Assembly (NCBI GenBank): GCA_937896295.1
Contig: CALBME010000114.1
Span: 1 to 9,415, forward strand
Direction of reading: 5' to 3'
Source of the DNA: an uncultured Micavibrio sp.
GTDB taxonomy: Bacteria > Pseudomonadota > Alphaproteobacteria > Micavibrionales > UBA1664
Length of the DNA: 9,415 nucleotides
Shown piece by piece: positions 4,767 to 9,415 of this stretch. Under the pieces are notes generated by a model. The model worked only from the letters and a program-made list of their open reading frames with translations, was not told the DNA's origin and ran no database searches. A program made the translations under genes and the position numbers. The first letter of the stretch is position 1; each line of letters starts with the position of its first letter.

Positions 4767-7049
4767 ATGAAAAAAGGCTTCCGGTCGTTTCTCACCGTCC
4801 TTATGCTGACCACGTGCGTCGTTTCGCCGCCGGCATCCTTCGCGCAGGATATCGGTACGGTCAGCCGCATCCAGGTTGACGGGGCCGAGCGTATCGACCC
4901 GCAAACCATTCTTTCGTATCTGACGGTCAAACCCGGCGACAGCTACAGCCAGGAAGCCCTGTCTGAATCCGCCAAGACCCTTTACGGCACCGGCCTGTTT
5001 GCCGACGTGAACATCCAGCCCAAGAACGGCGTGCTTGTCGTTTCGGTCGTTGAAAACCCGCTTATCAACCAGATCGCGTTCGAAGGCAATGACAAGCTCA
5101 AAGACGACGAGCTGATGAGCGAGATTGCCTCACGCCCGCGTAACGTGCTGACCCGCACGACCGTGCAGTCGGATGTTGAGCGCATTCAGGAAATCTATCG
5201 CCGTCAGGGCCGTTATTCGGTCGCGGTCGATCCCAAGATCATTCGTCTCGACCAGAACCGCGTCAACCTTGTGTTCGAAATCAATGAAGGCCCGGTCTCC
5301 AACATTCGCGGCATCAAATTCGTGGGTAACGAACAGTATGGCGACGACGCGCTGCGCGAAGTGCTGGTTTCGAAGGAATCCCGCTGGTACCGCTTCCTCA
5401 ATCCGAACGACCACTACGATCCGGACCGTCTTGCCTATGACGAGGAACTGCTGCGCCGTTTCTATCTGAAAGAAGGTTACGTCGATTTCCGCGTCGTTTC
5501 GGGCGTTGCTGAACTGACCCCGGACAAGGAAGCGTTCTTCGTGACCTTCACGGTGGAAGAGGGACCGCGTTACAAGGTGGGCAACATCGCCGTCGATACT
5601 TCGGCGCTGAAAGATGCCAAGCCTGAAATGCTTCAGAAAGACGTGAAGCTGAAAAAAGGCAAATGGTATGATGCCGAAGCCATGGATGACACCGTTTCGG
5701 CTATGACCGACACGCTGGGCGATCTGCAATATGCGTTCGTGGCCGTTCAGCCCGACGTGCAGCGCCATCCTGAAACCAAGACCGTCGATATCACGTTCCG
5801 TGCCGCCAACACGCCCAAGGTGTATGTCGAGCGTATCGACATCAAGGGCAACGTGCGCACGCAGGATAAAGTCATCCGCCGCGAATTCGAACTGGCGGAA
5901 GGCGATGCCTTCAACAAAACCAAAATCGCCAAGGCCGAGCAGAATCTGCGCGATCTCGACTATTTCGAGAGCGTCAAGGTTCGCCCGGTGCAGGGCGCGT
6001 CCCCCGACCAGACGGTCGTAGATGTCGCCGTGGAAGAAAAATCGACCGGCGAAATTTCGCTGGGCGGTGGTTTCTCGACCTCAGAAGGTCCGTTGGCCGA
6101 CTTCCAGATTCGCGAACGCAACTTCCTCGGCAAGGGCCAGGACGTTTCGCTGACTGCCGCCATTTCGGGCGAGCGGACGGAGTTCGACACCTCGTTCACC
6201 GAACCGTATTTCCTGGACCGCGATCTGGCGGCCGGCGTCGATGCCTTCCACATCACGCGCGACCTGCAGGACGAGTCTTCCTACGACCAGAAACGCACCG
6301 GTGGCGCGCTTCGCCTCGGTTATCCGCTGTCGGAGAACGTGCGCCAGTCGCTGCGTTACCGTCTTGAGAATAACCAGATCGAGAACGTCGATAACGACGC
6401 CTCGCTCTATATCAAGCAGCAGACGGGCAAGCGCCTGACCTCGGCTGTGTCGCAGCGCCTGACTTACGACAACCGCGATTCCTCGCTGTTCCCGACCGAG
6501 GGGCTTTATACCTGGCTTGATACCGAATTTGCGGGTCTGGGCGGCGATGCCGAATACATCTCTGGCAAAGTCGGCGGCCAATACTACATCCCTGTTGCCA
6601 AAAAATGGATCTTCAGCGTGCTGGGTGAAACCGGCGCGATTGGAAGCTGGGGTGATGAAGACGTTAAAATCAACGAACGTTATTTCCTTGGCGGCAACTC
6701 GCTGCGCGGTTTCGCAACATCGGGCATCGGTCCGCGCGACACGGCCACGGATGACGCCCTTGGCGGCAACTACTACTACCGCGGTTCGGCCGAACTGCAG
6801 TTCCCGGTCGGCATGCCGGAAGAAATGGGCATCGCCGGTCACGCGTTCTCGGATTTCGGTTCGCTGTGGGGTCTGGATGGTTCGACCACCGGTGTTGATG
6901 ATGAAAAATCGCTGCGTATGAGCGCTGGTATCGGTGTTTCGTGGCGTTCGCCGTTCGGTCCGATCCGTATGGATCTGGCCCAGCCGATCATGGACGAAGA
7001 TTTCGACGAGAAGGAAATCTTCCGTTTCAGCTTCGGCACGCGGTTCTAA
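4767..7049 (+). CDS. bamA: Outer membrane protein assembly factor BamA
   Basis: BamA is the Omp85-family core of the BAM complex, which folds and inserts beta-barrel proteins into the outer membrane. The 760-residue product starts with a Sec signal peptide (MKKGFRSFLTVLMLTT, cleavage probably after SFA26). Five POTRA domains follow, at about 31-97, 98-175, 178-266, 267-348 and 351-424; P1 begins with a VSRIQVDGAERID strand and P5 shows VERIDIKGNVRT. The barrel runs from about 425 to the end and includes the conserved loop-6 motif LRGF (646-649). It closes with FRFSFGTRF, a typical beta-signal ending in an aromatic residue. Length matches the usual 750-810. It follows the rseP spacer, which has a possible promoter of its own, and is followed after 26 nt by the chaperone gene skp, so the folding machine and the chaperone that feeds it are probably co-expressed. 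Confidence 0.97.
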   Translation: MKKGFRSFLTVLMLTTCVVSPPASFAQDIGTVSRIQVDGAERIDPQTILSYLTVKPGDSYSQEALSESAKTLYGTGLFADVNIQPKNGVLVVSVVENPLINQIAFEGNDKLKDDELMSEIASRPRNVLTRTTVQSDVERIQEIYRRQGRYSVAVDPKIIRLDQNRVNLVFEINEGPVSNIRGIKFVGNEQYGDDALREVLVSKESRWYRFLNPNDHYDPDRLAYDEELLRRFYLKEGYVDFRVVSGVAELTPDKEAFFVTFTVEEGPRYKVGNIAVDTSALKDAKPEMLQKDVKLKKGKWYDAEAMDDTVSAMTDTLGDLQYAFVAVQPDVQRHPETKTVDITFRAANTPKVYVERIDIKGNVRTQDKVIRREFELAEGDAFNKTKIAKAEQNLRDLDYFESVKVRPVQGASPDQTVVDVAVEEKSTGEISLGGGFSTSEGPLADFQIRERNFLGKGQDVSLTAAISGERTEFDTSFTEPYFLDRDLAAGVDAFHITRDLQDESSYDQKRTGGALRLGYPLSENVRQSLRYRLENNQIENVDNDASLYIKQQTGKRLTSAVSQRLTYDNRDSSLFPTEGLYTWLDTEFAGLGGDAEYISGKVGGQYYIPVAKKWIFSVLGETGAIGSWGDEDVKINERYFLGGNSLRGFATSGIGPRDTATDDALGGNYYYRGSAELQFPVGMPEEMGIAGHAFSDFGSLWGLDGSTTGVDDEKSLRMSAGIGVSWRSPFGPIRMDLAQPIMDEDFDEKEIFRFSFGTRF

Positions 7050-7065
7050 GACAAAAAGAAAGAAG

Positions 7066-7070
7066 AAGGA
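7066..7070 (+). promoter_or_regulatory. Strong ribosome binding site for ompH/skp
   Basis: AAGGA lies 5 nt before ATG 7076 in a purine-rich 26-nt spacer after the bamA stop. It is the best Shine-Dalgarno in the window and fits high expression of an abundant periplasmic chaperone. Confidence 0.75.
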
Positions 7071-7075
7071 TTACC

Positions 7076-7624
7076 ATGCGTAAGATTACCCAAACCCTGG
7101 CCATCGCTGCATTCGCCGTTATGGCTTTTGCGGCGCCGATCAAGGCCGCTGATGCGCCGAGCACCAACCTGCGCATCGCGGTGGTCGACATTCAGCAGCT
7201 TTTGAAAGAGTCGAAGGCCGCCAAGGGTATCGAAACCCAGCTGGCGACCATTCGCAAAAACTTCCAGGCCGAAGTCGAGGCGGAAGAGAAAAGCCTGCAG
7301 GCCAAGGAAAAGGCGATCACCGAGCAGAAATCGAAACTGAAGGAAGATGAGCTGAAAGCAAAGATCAGCGCATTCCAGAAAGACGTCGCTGCCAGCCAGA
7401 AGAAAATCCAGGATAAAAAGGCCGCGCTGGATAAAAGCGTTGCCACCGCCGTTGGCACGCTGCGCAACCAGATCGTCAAGGATGTCGCCGATATCGGTAC
7501 CAAGCAGAACCTCGATATGGTTCTGGCCCGTACCGACGTCGTCATCGTTTCCAAGAACCTGGACATCACGCAACAGGTGCTGGAACGCCTGGACGCCGAA
7601 CTGCCGTCCGTCACGGTAAAATAA
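7076..7624 (+). CDS. skp: Periplasmic chaperone Skp/OmpH family
   Basis: Skp (OmpH) is a trimeric periplasmic chaperone that holds unfolded outer-membrane proteins and hands them to BamA. The 182-residue product has a Sec signal peptide (MRKITQTLAIAAFAVMAFAA, cleavage probably after PIKA24) and a first strand NLRIAVVDIQQLL (31-43) typical of the family. A long charged Lys/Glu/Gln-rich helical hairpin follows, about residues 45-140 (for example KSLQAKEKAITEQKSKLKED), forming the tentacle-like coiled coil. A C-terminal strand region (LDMVLARTDVVIVSK, 146-160) returns to the trimer body, followed by DITQQVLERL. Length is slightly above E. coli Skp (161). Sequence conservation in this family is low, so the call relies on architecture and on its place between bamA and lpxD. 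Confidence 0.9.
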   Translation: MRKITQTLAIAAFAVMAFAAPIKAADAPSTNLRIAVVDIQQLLKESKAAKGIETQLATIRKNFQAEVEAEEKSLQAKEKAITEQKSKLKEDELKAKISAFQKDVAASQKKIQDKKAALDKSVATAVGTLRNQIVKDVADIGTKQNLDMVLARTDVVIVSKNLDITQQVLERLDAELPSVTVK

Positions 7625-8596
7625 ATGAGTGACCTGCGGTTTCACGACCGTACCGGTCCTTATTCGCTGGCCCAGATCGCTGCGGCCAGCGAATGCGTTT
7701 TAGCGGACCCTGCGCAATCCGGCATGATGATCACCGATGTGGCGGCGCTGGCGCTGGCCGGATCGGGTGACCTTTCGTTTCTCGACAACCCGAAATACAA
7801 AGACGATTTTGCGGCCACCAAGGCGGGTGCTGTGATCGCATCCAAAGCCATGGTGCAGCATGCCCCCAAGGGCTGCGCCGTGCTTGTGGCGGATAACCCG
7901 TATCGTTCCTACGCACTGGCGGCGACGCTGTTTTATCCGTGGCCGTCGCAGGCGGGTGTTTCCCCGCATGCGCATGTCGATCCAAGCGCTGAAATAGGCG
8001 ATGGCTGCATTATCGAACCCGGTGCCGTCATCGGGCGCGGCGTGGTTCTTGGCAAGGGCTGCTGGATCGGCGCAAATGCGACGCTGACCCACTGCATGCT
8101 GGGCGAGCGCGTGCGCATTCATGCGGGTGCGCGTATCGGACAGGACGGATTTGGTTTCGCCATGGGGCCGAAAGGGCATGTGCCCGTCCCGCAGCTGGGC
8201 CGCGTCATCATCGGTGATTTCGCCAATATCGGCGCCAACACCTGTATCGACCGCGGGGCGGGCCCCGATACCGTTATCGGCGCGGGATGCGTCATCGATA
8301 ACATGGTTCAGATCGCGCATAACGTGCGGCTGGGGCGCGGTTGCGTCATTGCCGCCCATGCGGGCATTTCCGGCAGCACCGTGCTGGACGATTTTGTGGT
8401 CATGGGCGGGCAGGTCGGCGTGGCGGGCCATCTTCATATTGGGATGGGCGCCCGGATTGCGGCCCAGTCCGGCGTGACCAAGGATGTCCCGGCGGGGCAG
8501 GAATGGGTCGGATTTCCTGCTGCACCGCGGCGCGCTTACTGGAAGGCGCAGGCCAAACTCAAGAAACTCTTGTCAAACGACAGTTCAGAAGGATAA
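7625..8596 (+). CDS. lpxD: UDP-3-O-acylglucosamine N-acyltransferase LpxD
   Basis: LpxD adds the second (N-linked) 3-hydroxyacyl chain to UDP-3-O-acyl-glucosamine, the third step of lipid A synthesis, in the cytosol as a homotrimer. The 323-residue product has an N-terminal uridine-binding domain (about 1-105, with LSFLDNPKY at 50-58) and a left-handed beta-helix of hexapeptide repeats (about 112-285, for example AEIGDGCIIEPGAVIGRGVV). VQIAHNV (228-234) supplies the probable catalytic His232, matching His239 of E. coli. GARIGQDGFGF (168-178) and GFPAAP (296-301) are further family features. A C-terminal helix (about 302-317, AYWKAQAKLKKLL) ends the protein. The ATG directly abuts the skp TAA with no clear Shine-Dalgarno, implying translational coupling. 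Confidence 0.97.
   Translation: MSDLRFHDRTGPYSLAQIAAASECVLADPAQSGMMITDVAALALAGSGDLSFLDNPKYKDDFAATKAGAVIASKAMVQHAPKGCAVLVADNPYRSYALAATLFYPWPSQAGVSPHAHVDPSAEIGDGCIIEPGAVIGRGVVLGKGCWIGANATLTHCMLGERVRIHAGARIGQDGFGFAMGPKGHVPVPQLGRVIIGDFANIGANTCIDRGAGPDTVIGAGCVIDNMVQIAHNVRLGRGCVIAAHAGISGSTVLDDFVVMGGQVGVAGHLHIGMGARIAAQSGVTKDVPAGQEWVGFPAAPRRAYWKAQAKLKKLLSNDSSEG
8589..8593 (+). promoter_or_regulatory. Probable ribosome binding site for fabZ
   Basis: AAGGA overlaps the last codons of lpxD and lies 12 nt before ATG 8606. The spacing is longer than ideal, but no better motif precedes this start. Confidence 0.4.
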
Positions 8597-8605
8597 TCAG
8601 CGCCC

Positions 8606-9061
8606 ATGAGCGATACCGTACAGCCCATCGACGTCCAGGAGATCATGACCATGATCCCGCACCGTTACCCGCTTTTGCTGGTCGACCGTATCGTCGACTA
8701 CAAGCTGGGTGAATGGGCTGTGGGCCTCAAGAACGTGACGTTCAACGAGCCGCATTTCCAGGGTCATTTCCCGTCCAAGGCGATCATGCCGGGCGTGCTG
8801 ATTGTCGAGGCGATGGCCCAGACGGCCGCCTGCCTTGTCGTCAAAACCCTTGGCGGGGATACCATGGGCAAACTGGTCTATTTCATGTCGATCGACCAGG
8901 CCAAGTTCCGCCGGCCGGTGGTGCCGGGTGACAGCGTGCATATCCATGTCACGGTGGTGCAATCACGCCGCAATGTGTGGAAATTCAACGGTGAGGCCAA
9001 GGTAGGCGACACCGTCTGCGCCGAGGCCAGCTTCAGCGCCATGATCATGGATAAAGAGTAA
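8606..9061 (+). CDS. fabZ: 3-hydroxyacyl-[acyl-carrier-protein] dehydratase FabZ
   Basis: FabZ dehydrates 3-hydroxyacyl-ACP to trans-2-enoyl-ACP in type II fatty-acid elongation. The 151-residue product is a single hotdog-fold domain of normal length. It has IPHRYPLLLVDRI (17-29) and HFQGHFPSKAIMPGVLIVEA (50-69), which includes the active-site His54 and Glu68 (numbering coincides with E. coli active-site positions as I recall them), then FRRPVVPGDS (101-110). Its place between lpxD and lpxA is conserved in proteobacteria and reflects the shared 3-hydroxyacyl-ACP pool: FabZ draws it into phospholipid acyl chains and LpxA/LpxD into lipid A. The gene starts 9 nt after lpxD and is followed by a 56-nt spacer before lpxA. 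Confidence 0.97.
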   Translation: MSDTVQPIDVQEIMTMIPHRYPLLLVDRIVDYKLGEWAVGLKNVTFNEPHFQGHFPSKAIMPGVLIVEAMAQTAACLVVKTLGGDTMGKLVYFMSIDQAKFRRPVVPGDSVHIHVTVVQSRRNVWKFNGEAKVGDTVCAEASFSAMIMDKE

Positions 9062-9082
9062 CATCGTGAAACTGGCCGTGAA

Positions 9083-9111
9083 TTGGCGCATGCCATCCGG
9101 CTTACTAGACT
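9083..9111 (+). promoter_or_regulatory. Candidate sigma70-type promoter for lpxA, possibly leaderless
   Basis: TTGGCG (9083-9088), a 17-nt spacer and TAGACT (9106-9111) resemble -35 and -10 elements. The expected transcription start, about 7 nt after the -10, coincides with the lpxA ATG at 9118. No Shine-Dalgarno precedes that ATG, so a leaderless mRNA is possible. This is a motif match by eye only. Confidence 0.35.
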
Positions 9112-9117
9112 GCACTT

Positions 9118-9415
9118 ATGACATCGACCTTTATCCATCCTACCGCCGTTATCGACCCTAAAGCCAAGATCGGCACGGGGGTATCCATCGGCCCGTTCTG
9201 CGTCGTGGGCCCTGAGGTCCAGCTGGGCGACAACAGTGTCCTGCACAGTCATGTCGTGCTGGACGGGAAAACCACGATCGGCGCAGACAATAAGATTTTT
9301 CCTTTTGCATCGATCGGCACGCGCCCGCAGGATCTGAAGTTCCGTGGCGAGGCGACGGTTCTTGAAATCGGCGACCGCAACATGATCCGCGAACATGTGA
9401 CCATGAATCCGGGAA
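9118..9415 (+). CDS. lpxA: UDP-N-acetylglucosamine O-acyltransferase LpxA, N-terminal part (runs off window)
   Basis: LpxA transfers a 3-hydroxyacyl chain from ACP to the 3-OH of UDP-GlcNAc, the first step of lipid A synthesis, in the cytosol as a homotrimer. The 99 codons present begin MTSTFIHPTAVIDPKAKIGT and continue as hexapeptide repeats of a left-handed beta-helix (GVSIGPFCVVGPEVQLGDNS). The family markers IGTRPQDLKFRGE (67-79) and IREHVTMNPG (90-99) follow; the latter wording is typical of alphaproteobacterial LpxA. The catalytic His (His125 in E. coli) and the C-terminal helical domain lie beyond the window. The start is firm: an in-frame TAG at 9106 precedes it and no other start codon lies between. 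There is no Shine-Dalgarno; see the candidate promoter just upstream. A full-length protein would have about 260 residues. Confidence 0.95.
   Translation, partial: MTSTFIHPTAVIDPKAKIGTGVSIGPFCVVGPEVQLGDNSVLHSHVVLDGKTTIGADNKIFPFASIGTRPQDLKFRGEATVLEIGDRNMIREHVTMNPG

Noticed and set aside
6081..6842. Long minus-strand frame (253 codons) opposite the bamA barrel
   Set aside because: It is a shadow of bamA, with no ribosome binding site or family motif.
6941..7075. N-terminal extension of skp into the bamA 3' end
   Set aside because: ATG 7076 has a strong AAGGA site and starts a clean signal peptide; the upstream part is the bamA coding region in another frame.
7700..8437. Long minus-strand frame (245 codons) opposite lpxD
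   Set aside because: It is a shadow of the lpxD hexapeptide-repeat region; the periodic His/Asp/Ala composition is a by-product of the repeats on the other strand.
1..9415. CRISPR arrays, tRNA or rRNA genes, insertion sequences, integrase or attachment sites
   Set aside because: I saw no spaced direct repeats, RNA-gene landmarks, transposase motifs or terminal inverted repeats in the window. The adjacent phage-like segment has no integrase or visible attachment repeat.

Overview
The window is a moderately GC-rich stretch of a Gram-negative (LPS-making) proteobacterial chromosome, most probably alphaproteobacterial. All genes are on the + strand. From about base 660 to the end it holds the conserved envelope-biogenesis cluster (frr tail)-uppS-cdsA-dxr-rseP-bamA-ompH/skp-lpxD-fabZ-lpxA. 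Family assignments rest on motifs read directly in the translations. The alphaproteobacterial placement rests on gene order and protein style (for example IREHVTMNPG in LpxA) and is an inference. No database search was possible.

Layout: (1) 1-709 is a mosaic, one uninterrupted reading frame made of three unrelated pieces: the C-terminal part of a phage portal-like protein (2 to about 493), a fragment of a CoxE-like von Willebrand A domain (about 494-679), and the last ~15 codons of the ribosome recycling factor gene frr (about 662-709). (2) 735-3269 holds uppS, cdsA and dxr, tightly packed (7-nt gap, then a 4-nt ATGA overlap). (3) 3271-4650 is rseP. (4) 4651-4766 is the longest spacer in the cluster (116 nt), with two inverted repeats and a possible promoter. 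(5) 4767-7049 bamA, 7076-7624 ompH/skp, 7625-8596 lpxD and 8606-9061 fabZ follow closely. (6) A 56-nt spacer with a possible promoter precedes lpxA, which starts at 9118 and runs off the window end.

The genes work together as follows. Dxr makes MEP for isoprenoids, and UppS turns isoprenyl diphosphates into the undecaprenyl carrier. CdsA makes CDP-diacylglycerol for phospholipids. RseP is the intramembrane protease of envelope stress signalling. BamA and Skp fold and chaperone outer-membrane proteins. LpxD and LpxA acylate lipid A precursors, and FabZ supplies fatty-acid elongation and competes with LpxA for 3-hydroxyacyl-ACP.

The main anomaly is the 5' end. The phage/VWA/frr frame looks like a chimera joined through short shared sequence inside frr. 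Because frr is essential, an assembly artefact is the leading explanation, although the in-frame joins deserve a read-level check. The rest is a well-conserved housekeeping cluster. I see no convincing new biological system. Secondary points of interest are an extended RseP periplasmic region, a possible pseudoknot after rseP, and a possible leaderless promoter for lpxA.
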